Below, piece after piece: positions 15,533-22,996 of a stretch of DNA of 32,185 nt (position 1 is the first letter of the stretch; every line of letters begins with the position of its first letter). The notes beneath the pieces are model-generated. The model was not told where the DNA came from, did not search any database, and worked only from the letters and a program-made list of their open reading frames with translations. Both the position numbers and the translations under genes were made by a program. The DNA is from Candidatus Poribacteria bacterium (lineage in GTDB: Bacteria; Poribacteria; WGA-4E; WGA-3G): contig PYJC01000053.1 in assembly GCA_003635255.1 (NCBI GenBank), forward strand, positions 160 to 32,344, read 5' to 3'.

Positions 15533-16702
15533 ATGAAAATTAGAGACATACATACAGTCCGAATTAATGTGCCGCCGCGGGACATCAAGCGCACAGAACC
15601 CCGACGTGAACCGTGGAGTGCCCACGCCGAAGTCGCGAATCCGATGTCGCGCTACCCGCAATACAAACGCCACCGTTCGAGTTGGATGCCGAAGTGGGAT
15701 CAGGTCTACGTCAAGGTCACCGCAGAAGATGGGACCTGGGGGATAGGCGAAACCTCGTTCGGGACACCGGTCGCGGCGATCATTGATGAACATTTCGCAC
15801 CGATGCTGATTGGTGAAAATTGCTTCGCTGTTGAGAAGATTTGGGATATGATGTTCCGTATGTCCAAACCTTACGGTTCACAAGGCTTAACGAGTTGTGC
15901 GATCAGCGGGATCGACATCGCCTTATGGGATCTGAACGGCAAAATTAAGAACCAACCCGTCTATGAACTGCTCGGTGGTCCACTGCGTGAGAAGATGTTC
16001 GCTTACGCCACAGGTAATGATACCGATTGGCAGTTAGAACTTGGGTTCAAAGCGGTGAAATTGGCGTGTCCGTACGGACCAGCAGACGGTGAATGGGGAT
16101 TAAAAGAGAACGAAAAACTGGTCGCAAAAACCAGAGAGACGGTCGGTGATGATGTCGAAATTATGCTCGATTGCTACATGGCGTTTGATGTCGATTATAC
16201 CATCCGCTTGGCACACCGCCTCCGTCCCTATCGTCTGAAGTGGATAGAAGAATTTCTTATTCCAGAAGACATTGACGGTCTGGCGAAGGTCAAAGAGGTG
16301 GTCGATTGGGTGAGCCTGGCGAGTGGTGAGCATCACTACACCCGCTTTCCGTTTCAGCAAATTATTGAGAGGCGGTGCTTGGACATCTTGCAACCCGATA
16401 CGTTCTGGGTCGGTGGTATCACCGAATGCGTCAAAATCTGTCATCTCGCGGATGCCGCAGGGCTTACCGTTATTTTTCACGGTGGCGGTCTCCGTCAATC
16501 TGGACTCCATCTCTCTGCCGCGATGCCGAATACACCTTGGGTAGAGTATTACCTCGGCACCCCACCCGGTGTGCCCTTAGCGGAGACGAAATTGTTTGAA
16601 GGCGAATCCCTTCCGAAAGATAGTTACATTTCTCCAAATGACGGACCTGGTCTCGGTCTACATATTGAAGAGGCGTGGCTGACACCGAGAAACCCGAGAT
16701 AA
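15533..16702 (+). CDS. Enolase-superfamily dehydratase, L-rhamnonate dehydratase-like
   Basis: A mandelate-racemase/muconate-lactonizing-type enzyme of 389 residues, started at ATG 15533 (GGAG 7 nt upstream). The capping domain carries NPMSRYPQYKRHRSSW. The barrel has magnesium ligands D213 (IMLDCYMAFDVDY), E239 or E240 (LKWIEEFL) and E266 (ASGEHHYTRF). Acid/base candidates are H267 and H316 (VIFHGGG). The PMSRYP, YGPADGEWGL and GEH segments are strongly reminiscent of L-rhamnonate dehydratase, which makes 2-keto-3-deoxy-L-rhamnonate from a sugar acid; HGGG replaces the HGSS of the classical enzyme, so the substrate may differ. It is first in a tight run with surA-like and TPR genes, with a 1-base gap to the next start. 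Confidence 0.88.
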   Translation: MKIRDIHTVRINVPPRDIKRTEPRREPWSAHAEVANPMSRYPQYKRHRSSWMPKWDQVYVKVTAEDGTWGIGETSFGTPVAAIIDEHFAPMLIGENCFAVEKIWDMMFRMSKPYGSQGLTSCAISGIDIALWDLNGKIKNQPVYELLGGPLREKMFAYATGNDTDWQLELGFKAVKLACPYGPADGEWGLKENEKLVAKTRETVGDDVEIMLDCYMAFDVDYTIRLAHRLRPYRLKWIEEFLIPEDIDGLAKVKEVVDWVSLASGEHHYTRFPFQQIIERRCLDILQPDTFWVGGITECVKICHLADAAGLTVIFHGGGLRQSGLHLSAAMPNTPWVEYYLGTPPGVPLAETKLFEGESLPKDSYISPNDGPGLGLHIEEAWLTPRNPR

Positions 16703-16703
16703 T

Positions 16704-17675
16704 ATGCAACGCTGTATCATTTTTTTGCTCTTACTCTGTATCAGTGGTAACACGTCCGCGCAAGTGCTTATTGATTCTGTCATCGCAGTTGTCAATACGG
16801 ATGCTATTACACGCAGTGAACTCGAAAATGAATTTCGAATCGCCGCCATCATGGGCAAACCCATTGCCAAAACACCAACTGATGCTGAGAAACGTACTGT
16901 ATTAGGGACCATCGTCAACCGCAAATTCGTCTTACAAGAATCGGATCAGATTGGCGTTGTCGTCGCCGAGCGCGATACTCAGATTGCAGAACAGATTGCT
17001 GAGATTCGCGCAAGGTATGCTTCCGAGACAGATTTTCAAAATGCTATGCAACAGTACCAATTAGAAACCGAAACCTTGAAAATGTGGGTCTATGAGCAGC
17101 TCATTTACGGTGAATTTTTCCGACGTAAATTCTTCAACGCCATCAATAGTGCGGAGGTCGAAAGATTGACCAAATCATACTATGATAAAAATAAAGAAGA
17201 ATTTGTTGTGCCGCCCACAGTTACCTTCAACTCACTGCTGATCGTTGTTCCTGATGCTATATCGGAAACGGAAAAGCAGAACACAGAGAACTTGGTACAG
17301 AAACTCAGTGAACGTTTACAGAGGGGAGAAACATTTAAGACAGTGCGTAAGGCTTATGAAACGCAATTATCCCTTCAGTTTAATATCCTGACGGCTGAAA
17401 CAGATACACCGTTGGGAACCGTTGTAACCGAATTGCAAACTTCTGAGCGAAGCGAACTGTTCGTTGTTGCAGAGGGATACCAGATTGTTGAGCACATTCG
17501 GAATAACCCCGCTCGCCAAAAGGCGTATTCAGAAGTCAGTGAGGAAATCACAGAGCGGATTCGACAGGAGCAAGCCGAAAAGCAGTTCAAAGCGTGGTTA
17601 GATAAAAGAAAAGAAGAGGGAATATGGCATATTTTAGATGATGCGTTCACGCAACCGAAAAACGAGGTGAGGTAA
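16704..17675 (+). CDS. SurA-like periplasmic chaperone / peptidyl-prolyl isomerase family protein
   Basis: A 323-residue exported protein with signal peptide MQRCIIFLLLLCISGNTSA. The mature part starts VLIDSVIAVVNTDAITRSELENEF, the hallmark of the SurA N-terminal chaperone domain (to about residue 165). A parvulin-like segment follows (about 168-265: EEFVVPPTVTFNSLLIVV...GEGF-type region...LFVVAEGYQIVEHI), divergent enough that isomerase activity is doubtful. A C-terminal helix completes the chaperone module. SurA proteins escort outer-membrane proteins through the periplasm, implying a diderm cell. The start codon is 1 base after the dehydratase stop and 3 bases separate its stop from the TPR gene. 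Confidence 0.88.
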   Translation: MQRCIIFLLLLCISGNTSAQVLIDSVIAVVNTDAITRSELENEFRIAAIMGKPIAKTPTDAEKRTVLGTIVNRKFVLQESDQIGVVVAERDTQIAEQIAEIRARYASETDFQNAMQQYQLETETLKMWVYEQLIYGEFFRRKFFNAINSAEVERLTKSYYDKNKEEFVVPPTVTFNSLLIVVPDAISETEKQNTENLVQKLSERLQRGETFKTVRKAYETQLSLQFNILTAETDTPLGTVVTELQTSERSELFVVAEGYQIVEHIRNNPARQKAYSEVSEEITERIRQEQAEKQFKAWLDKRKEEGIWHILDDAFTQPKNEVR

Positions 17676-17678
17676 CAG

Positions 17679-19349
17679 ATGTCGGATTATTGGGACTCGA
17701 ATCATCGTGGAAACGGACGATCACACAGGACCCCTCCACCGGTAAGATGGGCGTATTTTGTCGTTGGAATACTTCTATTTGTGTTTGCTGCATCGGTATC
17801 AGGAGACATTTTACATACAGATGTAAGTGCCTATCCTGAAACGTTTCAGGAACGGTTGAAAGCGGCACAACAAGCATTTCAAGCCGAACACTGGGAAGAC
17901 GCGCGCCGTTTATACCGTGCCCTCGCTAAAGAGGCTCCTGAATTATCCGTTGTTTACATCGGTGAAGGGGATGCCGCCGCAAAACTGAAGGACTATCCGG
18001 CTGCTATTACTGCCTTTGAGCACGCCTTGAAATGCCTCTCAACAGAACAACAGACCGATATCGCGATCGCTCGCCTGCAATTCATCGTGCAAGCCAAACT
18101 CGCCACCGCATATCACCGCAACAAACAACTTGACGAAGCAGATATATGGTTCCAAAAAGCCATCAAAGGTGCAGGTGAAGATGCCCCGGCTGCATGGTAT
18201 GTTGCTTTAGGACAGATTGAAACCGAGCGTGGGAACTTAGAACAAGCACGTAGATACTACATTGTCGCCGTGCAGCTACATCCAGACACAACCGCTGCTT
18301 ACAACAATCTCGGACATGTACTTCTCAAACTCAACCGTATTGATGAAGCCGATGCCGTTTTTAGAGAGGCACTCGTCCAAGACGAGACGCTTGCCAGTGC
18401 AGCGTTCGGGCGTGGTGAGGTGGGAGTAAAGCGCGGACAACTTGCTGTTGCTCAACGTTTTTATGAGGATGCCATCCAATACGCACCACACGAACCGACA
18501 TTCCACAAATCGCTCGCAGAGATACTCCGAGATCGCGGGAACGACAAAGCAGCTAAAATCGTCGAAGCCCGTTATCGCCGGACGCTTGCCGAACGCTATC
18601 TCCGTCAAGCACATTGGTTTATTGAAAGGAGACAGCCACAGCGTGCGCTAACGCCGCTGCAAAAAGCACTTGACGCGGATGCAACGTTTACACCTGCGTT
18701 GAAAGATTACGCCTACGTTCAGATGCAACTCGGCGAATTAGCAGCTGCCAAGCAGACGTATCAGCGCGTACTCACGATAGAACCGACCTCTCGGCAGGCA
18801 CTTTTGCACCTCGGCATGATAGAAATCGGACTCGGGAACCCGACAAACGCCGAGGCACACTATCTCACACTCATCAAACACGAACCGGATTTTATGGATA
18901 CCTACGTACAACTTGCAAATCTGCACGAGCGGTCTGGAGACTTGGCAGCTGCCGAGCATGCACTCACGATGGGAATAGAACACGAACCGACGTGGGCACC
19001 CGGGTATCTATGGCGCGGAAAGATTTACCAAAAACAGGGCGTATCTGGCATGGCGGAAGCCGATTTCCGTAGTGCAATCCAACTGGCACCGGATGTACCG
19101 TTTCCGAAAGAGGCGTTGGCAGCCCTACTCGCAATGGAAAATAGAGAACTTACTGAAGCACTTACCCTCGCTGAGACTGTTGTTAAAAGTGATAGCCGGC
19201 CCACACACCGTGCTACGCTTGCCTTTGTCTATTATCGTCTCAACCGTATTTCCGATGCACAACGTGAAATTGAAGACGCTTTTAGGAAGGATCCTAAACA
19301 CCCGTCCATCCTAAAAATTCGATCGAAAATTCTGAATCCTGATAGGTAA
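17679..19349 (+). CDS. Membrane-anchored tetratricopeptide repeat protein
   Basis: The 556-residue protein has a short polar N-terminus, one transmembrane segment (residues 24-42, WAYFVVGILLFVFAASVSG) and then a nearly continuous TPR solenoid. Examples are AQQAFQAEHWEDARRLYRAL, DYPAAITAFEHALKC, AYNNLGHVLLKLNRIDEADAVF, ALLHLGMIEIGLGNPTNAEA and LANLHERSGDLAAAEHAL. About a dozen repeats fit. The TPR part probably faces the periplasm and scaffolds protein complexes. ATG 17679 has a strong GAGGTGAGG site overlapping the end of the SurA-like gene, indicating an operon. A role together with SurA in envelope protein assembly is inferred from position only. Confidence 0.88.
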   Translation: MSDYWDSNHRGNGRSHRTPPPVRWAYFVVGILLFVFAASVSGDILHTDVSAYPETFQERLKAAQQAFQAEHWEDARRLYRALAKEAPELSVVYIGEGDAAAKLKDYPAAITAFEHALKCLSTEQQTDIAIARLQFIVQAKLATAYHRNKQLDEADIWFQKAIKGAGEDAPAAWYVALGQIETERGNLEQARRYYIVAVQLHPDTTAAYNNLGHVLLKLNRIDEADAVFREALVQDETLASAAFGRGEVGVKRGQLAVAQRFYEDAIQYAPHEPTFHKSLAEILRDRGNDKAAKIVEARYRRTLAERYLRQAHWFIERRQPQRALTPLQKALDADATFTPALKDYAYVQMQLGELAAAKQTYQRVLTIEPTSRQALLHLGMIEIGLGNPTNAEAHYLTLIKHEPDFMDTYVQLANLHERSGDLAAAEHALTMGIEHEPTWAPGYLWRGKIYQKQGVSGMAEADFRSAIQLAPDVPFPKEALAALLAMENRELTEALTLAETVVKSDSRPTHRATLAFVYYRLNRISDAQREIEDAFRKDPKHPSILKIRSKILNPDR

Positions 19350-19391
19350 TGACGCTTTAATACGATTTTTTTTCTTGAAAATTTAAACAAT

Positions 19392-19424
19392 GTATAGTAA
19401 CCTTTATATTAAGGTTGTGTATAC
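19392..19424. promoter_or_regulatory. Imperfect palindrome, possible operator
   Basis: GTATA-GT-AACCTT, a 6-nt centre (TATATT), AAGGTT-GTG-TATAC: two arms of 11 matching bases with a small internal mismatch, about 100 bases upstream of the P460-like lipoprotein gene. It could be a regulator site or a small transcript hairpin. The rest of 19350-19526 shows no gene. Confidence 0.35.
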
Positions 19425-19526
19425 ATGAACCTGGAGAGTTAAATTCTAGAATACAAGGGTTTTGTCGCATAAGCTCGCAACTCTTCGTCAATTCCTATTT
19501 CAAACACAGAAAAAGGAGCATTCGTA

Positions 19527-20249
19527 ATGCTTAGATTTCAAATAGCCTTGGCTATTATCTTAGTTGGTTGTGTCGCTTTCGTAGCTTGTGAACGCGGACA
19601 ACAGATGTTAGACCCCGTCGATATGACGGATACCGGCGATGCCGAACCCATGGACATGATACTGGATATGATAAAAATGGACACGCACAAATCGTGGATG
19701 TCTGTTATGCGGCCAGCACCCGTGCCCATGGTAGATGCTACGAGCCCAGCCGAGACTGGCGCAGCACACAATCCAGCCCACGCGACTACCGGTATTACCA
19801 CCGCCCGGACCTTCTACATCAACGCTATCGGTGTCATGGCGAACAAAGAAGGGACAATGTACCCCGCGGGGACCGTGATCGTCAAGGAAATCATGGATGA
19901 TACCAACATGTTCGTTGATAAAGTCGCCGTGATGATAAAATCCGACGACGCGATGTATGCGGGCCATAGTGGATGGGTATACAAAAAATATGCTCGTGCC
20001 AGTGCAGATGCTGAATATATGCAGGTCAGAGGGTCTAACCTTGAAGATGCAGGTAACGGCTGCCACGGCTGCCACGCCAAAGCCACAAACGACAGTGTCT
20101 TTGTGTCACTGATGGACGACGACATGAGCACCAATGGGAACGGTGTGGGTAATGGCAACGGTGCCAGTGCTGGTAATGGTGCAGGTAATAGCAACGGCAA
20201 CGGTGCCGGTGCTGGTAATAGTGCTGGTAATGGCAACGGTGCCCAGTAG
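19527..20249 (+). CDS. Cytochrome P460-like c-type haem lipoprotein
   Basis: A 240-residue lipoprotein (signal LRFQIALAIILVGCVAFVAC, lipidated C21). The central domain (about 90-196) resembles cytochrome P460/c'-beta: FYINAIGVMANKEGTMYPAGTVIVKEI, HSGWVYKKYA and the single haem-binding C179-H-G-C182-H183 followed by NDSVFVSL. P460-type haems act on hydroxylamine or bind NO; K120 in TVIVKE may lie where the family has its conserved Lys, but this needs alignment. The last 40 residues are a Gly/Asn-rich low-complexity tail (NGNG and AGNG units). AAGGAG lies just upstream of the ATG. Its signal region and both flanks are shared with the lipoprotein at 20693, so the two are paralogues. Confidence 0.78.
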   Translation: MLRFQIALAIILVGCVAFVACERGQQMLDPVDMTDTGDAEPMDMILDMIKMDTHKSWMSVMRPAPVPMVDATSPAETGAAHNPAHATTGITTARTFYINAIGVMANKEGTMYPAGTVIVKEIMDDTNMFVDKVAVMIKSDDAMYAGHSGWVYKKYARASADAEYMQVRGSNLEDAGNGCHGCHAKATNDSVFVSLMDDDMSTNGNGVGNGNGASAGNGAGNSNGNGAGAGNSAGNGNGAQ

Positions 20250-20287
20250 TTTCATCTCATAACGCTTACATAACGTTTATAAGAAAC

Positions 20288-20331
20288 GGATTGGGTACTG
20301 CCCTCTGTGGTAGCCAATCCTTTCTTTTTTT
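20288..20331 (+). terminator. Rho-independent terminator
   Basis: GGATTGG (20288-20294) pairs with CCAATCC (20314-20320), followed directly by a T-rich run to 20331. It ends the P460-like lipoprotein transcript. Confidence 0.75.
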
Positions 20332-20334
20332 AAT

Positions 20335-20424
20335 AGGACTTACGCATTTCGCCTTAAAGTCCCCCTGATAAGGGGGATTTAGGGGGTTTAATGAACGGGA
20401 ATTCCAACCTTTTGCGTAAGTCCT
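20335..20424. mobile_element. Probable 90-bp MITE
   Basis: Perfect 12-bp terminal inverted repeats AGGACTTACGCA (20335-20346) and TGCGTAAGTCCT (20413-20424). The interior contains the hairpin CCCCCT-GATA-AGGGGG (20361-20376) and a following GGGGG run. It lies immediately after the terminator of the P460-like gene and has no coding capacity. Target duplication is not evident. Confidence 0.7.
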
Positions 20425-20525
20425 GTTTAACACATATCGTCTTTCGCATTTTGAGAAAGTAACGGACTTGACTTGAAACACCTAAACCGTTGGAACGTTT
20501 AATTTCGTCCTCAAAAAAAATAATT

Positions 20526-20554
20526 TTGACTTTTTTTGCTAAATGTTTTATTAT
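20526..20554 (+). promoter_or_regulatory. Candidate promoter of the 20693 lipoprotein
   Basis: TTGACT (20526-20531), 17-nt spacer, then TATTAT (20549-20554). A separate perfect TATAAT at 20602-20607 lacks a well-spaced -35. The leader contains the inverted repeat TTGACAA-CTCT-TTGTCAA at 20645-20662, a possible operator. With the terminator and MITE upstream, this accounts for most of the 443-base gap 20250-20692. Confidence 0.45.
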
Positions 20555-20692
20555 TGTAAAACAAGATTGTAGTAGTAAGCGGTTGAAGGGTTTGGTTTCT
20601 GTATAATACCACTTCACCACTCACACAAAACCCTCTCAAATAGATTGACAACTCTTTGTCAATTAACTTCAAATATGGAGGAAAGAACATTA

Positions 20693-21061
20693 ATGAATCT
20701 CAAATTTCAGATAGCATTAATTGCTATTTTGATCGGATGTGTCGCCTTTGTATCTTGTGAACGCGTACAAAAGGTGCTACAACCCCCTGCTGAAGACGTA
20801 ACCACTGACGACGGCATGACTGATGCTGGCATGACTGACGACAGCATGACCGATGCCGGCATGACTGACGACGGCATGACTGACGACGGCATGACTGACG
20901 ACGGCACGACTGATGCCGGCACGACCGACGACGGCACGACTGATGCCGGCATGACTGACGACGGCACGACTGATGCCGGCATGGGCGGTAATGGCAATGG
21001 TAATGGTAATGGTAACGGCAACGGTAATGGTAATGGCAACGGCAACGGTGGAACCCAATAG
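20693..21061 (+). CDS. Low-complexity repeat lipoprotein, paralogue of the P460-like gene
   Basis: A 122-residue lipoprotein from ATG 20693 (GGAGG 11 nt upstream; the earlier start at 20645 lies in the leader). Signal MNLKFQIALIAILIGCVAFV ends in lipidated C22 (SCERVQ). The rest is repeats: 5-residue units of the type MTD(A/D)G from about residue 38, then a run of about ten Gly-Asn pairs to the end. The signal peptide, CER motif, upstream CAACTCTTnGTCAATT and the TAGTTTCATCTCATA after the gene match the P460-like paralogue at 19527, but no haem domain is present. The Asp-rich repeats could bind cations; the function is unknown. Confidence 0.75.
   Translation: MNLKFQIALIAILIGCVAFVSCERVQKVLQPPAEDVTTDDGMTDAGMTDDSMTDAGMTDDGMTDDGMTDDGTTDAGTTDDGTTDAGMTDDGTTDAGMGGNGNGNGNGNGNGNGNGNGNGGTQ
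20811..21050 (+). repeat. In-gene tandem repeats (15-nt and 6-nt units)
   Basis: About eleven imperfect 15-nt units (GACGACGGCATGACT and GATGCCGGCATGACT types) are followed by about ten 6-nt GGTAAT/GGCAAC units. Both unit lengths are multiples of three, so changes in copy number keep the frame. Confidence 0.85.
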
Positions 21062-21086
21062 TTTCATCTCATAGCATACATAAGAA

Positions 21087-21132
21087 GGGGACCGGTAACA
21101 ACATTTAGTTGCTGCCAGTCCCCTCCTTTTTA
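21087..21132 (+). terminator. Rho-independent terminator
   Basis: GGGGAC (21087-21092) pairs with GTCCCC, and an inner stem (GGTAACAAC with GTTGCTGCC, allowing G-U) closes on ATTTA. TCCTTTTT follows. It ends the repeat lipoprotein transcript and separates it from the convergent GH13 gene. Confidence 0.7.
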
Positions 21133-21142
21133 TTGCTGTATC

Positions 21143-22903
21143 TTAGGCGATAAATGCGCCGCTCTGTGCTGCAAGTGAGACCTTTACAGAATCCTCTGAT
21201 ACTACCACTCGATTTCGATTCAACATATCTTCGGCGGAATTTTGAAATGACGGAATCGGAATATCAATTGTTGCAGAACGTCTACCTATATTCAGTGCAA
21301 TCACGACAGAATTAGTTTCTAAAGTGCGTAGATACGCATAAGTGCCGTTTTGAACATTTAAGTGGACAACCTCTCGCTTACCCGAAGCGAGCAACGGAAA
21401 CTGCTTCCTTAATGCTCCCAAACGTTGAAAATAAGTCAACAAATCTTTGTCCTGTTCATCTCCCCATAGCATCGGTAGACGTGCTTCCTCAAAGCGTCCG
21501 AGAGGGTTTCGTTGAGAAACACCTACTTCGGTGCCGTTGTAAATTACAGGTGATGTAGAGAGTGTGTATAAGACCAATGCTGCCAACCGAACCTTCGCCT
21601 TATCTTCACCTGCCAGATAGAGGATACGCGTCATGTCGTGGTTGTCCAAAAATGCGGGGAGTGAAAAGTCTTTCGGGAAATATGTTTCATGTGCCGCTAA
21701 AAACGCTTCAAACTCAAGCAGCGTCGCAGTTTCGAGAGCAAAGGTTCGCCTGAGTGCATCCGCGAGTAAAAAATCGAGGCATCCATCAAAATGCGGAATG
21801 TAAGACGCTATCGTTTCCGAATGGCTGACCACCTCACCGAAAAGAAAAGCGTCAGGATTTACGGCTTTACAGGCTTGGCGAAAATCTGCCCAGAATGTAT
21901 GCGGTGGGCCTGGCGCATAGTCAAGTCGGTAACCGTCAACGCCATTTTCTAACCAATACTGTGCACATTTTAAAAGATAGTCGCTTGCGGATTTATGCTT
22001 TAGGTTGAGTTGTGGCATCCCCTTCACGCCAAAAAAACTGGTGTATTCATCGGGCCATCGTTGCCACGTGTACCACGTCCGATACTCGCTGTTTTCGTCA
22101 TGTCGCGCTTCTTGAAATGTCGGATGCTGATTCGACCAATGATTTGCGACGAAATCCAAGATAACCCGGACATCGCGCTGATGTGCTTTTTCAATCAATT
22201 CAACCAGTTCTGCGTTCGTGCCGAACCGGGGTTCAACGGTGTAGTAGTCTGTCGCATCGTAACCGTGATGTGATGGACTTGCGAAGAGTGGTGAGAGCCA
22301 GATCGCATTGCATTCGAGCGATCGAATATAGTCAAGTTTCTGAATCACACCGCGGAGTGTTCCACCGAAAAAACCGGAGAGGTTTGTCGGTTTTTTCCAC
22401 GGCACACCGTCTCCCGGATAGAACCGATCTAAGAAAATATGATAAATAAAGGCATCGCGTACCCACATCGGTATGTCGTAATCGTCGATTGCGACAGCGA
22501 ATTCGGTTGCTTCCGATAACACGCGCGCTTGATTGTCCGCAAAGACCCATCTGTCCGAACCCACGACGCGTCCACCAATTTTGTAGCGTACGATTGTACC
22601 ATCTGTTTGCGGTGGGATTTGTCCAGACCAGTGGTGAACATACCGCCATTCCAGGGCATTCCACACCGATTCATCCTGCACGAATTCAAATGCGGACGCC
22701 TCCCCATCTACATTCATCCAACAACAAACCGAATCGTAAGCAATACCACCAGAGGTTGTCACGTGAAGCGTGATCGGTTCATTCAATTGCGGGCGCGACG
22801 CATAAGCAGACGGGGTTTTCAATCGATGTAGGTGCTTAATGCCTGTTAAACTGTTGCGATATTCAATGAGACGTTTATCAAAATCCCTTTGTGTACCAAA
22901 CAT
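21143..22903 (-). CDS. Glycoside hydrolase family 13 (alpha-amylase/neopullulanase-like)
   Basis: A 586-residue intracellular-type GH13 enzyme; no signal peptide. An N-terminal beta-domain (about 40-145) resembles the starch-binding modules of neopullulanases and cyclomaltodextrinases. The barrel starts WVRDAFIYHIFLDRFYPGDG. Conserved regions: I D250-FVANH255, II GYRLD328 (nucleophile), III FGE357 (acid/base) and IV LDNHD423 (transition-state stabiliser). All catalytic residues are present. It should hydrolyse alpha-1,4 (perhaps alpha-1,6) glucans or maltodextrins. A terminator lies between it and the upstream lipoprotein gene, so it probably has its own promoter, not seen clearly. Confidence 0.93.
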   Translation of the reverse strand: MFGTQRDFDKRLIEYRNSLTGIKHLHRLKTPSAYASRPQLNEPITLHVTTSGGIAYDSVCCWMNVDGEASAFEFVQDESVWNALEWRYVHHWSGQIPPQTDGTIVRYKIGGRVVGSDRWVFADNQARVLSEATEFAVAIDDYDIPMWVRDAFIYHIFLDRFYPGDGVPWKKPTNLSGFFGGTLRGVIQKLDYIRSLECNAIWLSPLFASPSHHGYDATDYYTVEPRFGTNAELVELIEKAHQRDVRVILDFVANHWSNQHPTFQEARHDENSEYRTWYTWQRWPDEYTSFFGVKGMPQLNLKHKSASDYLLKCAQYWLENGVDGYRLDYAPGPPHTFWADFRQACKAVNPDAFLFGEVVSHSETIASYIPHFDGCLDFLLADALRRTFALETATLLEFEAFLAAHETYFPKDFSLPAFLDNHDMTRILYLAGEDKAKVRLAALVLYTLSTSPVIYNGTEVGVSQRNPLGRFEEARLPMLWGDEQDKDLLTYFQRLGALRKQFPLLASGKREVVHLNVQNGTYAYLRTLETNSVVIALNIGRRSATIDIPIPSFQNSAEDMLNRNRVVVSEDSVKVSLAAQSGAFIA

Positions 22904-22940
22904 GATGTTCCTCTACCAGTTCGTGATGTGCGTCCAGACA

Positions 22941-22972
22941 ATAAAAAAGCCGTGTCACGTGTACACGGCTTT
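22941..22972 (-). terminator. Rho-independent terminator
   Basis: A perfect 10-bp stem AAAGCCGTGT (22946-22955) / ACACGGCTTT (22963-22972). Read on the minus strand it is followed by TTTATT. It ends the IPT/Big lipoprotein transcript. Confidence 0.8.
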
Positions 22973-22996
22973 CCTATTTGTATTTACGGATTTTGG

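Noticed and set aside
20707..21045. Minus-strand frame coding Pro-Leu repeats
   Set aside because: It is the complement of the Gly-Asn and MTDxG repeats of the lipoprotein; low-complexity repeats keep several frames open by chance.
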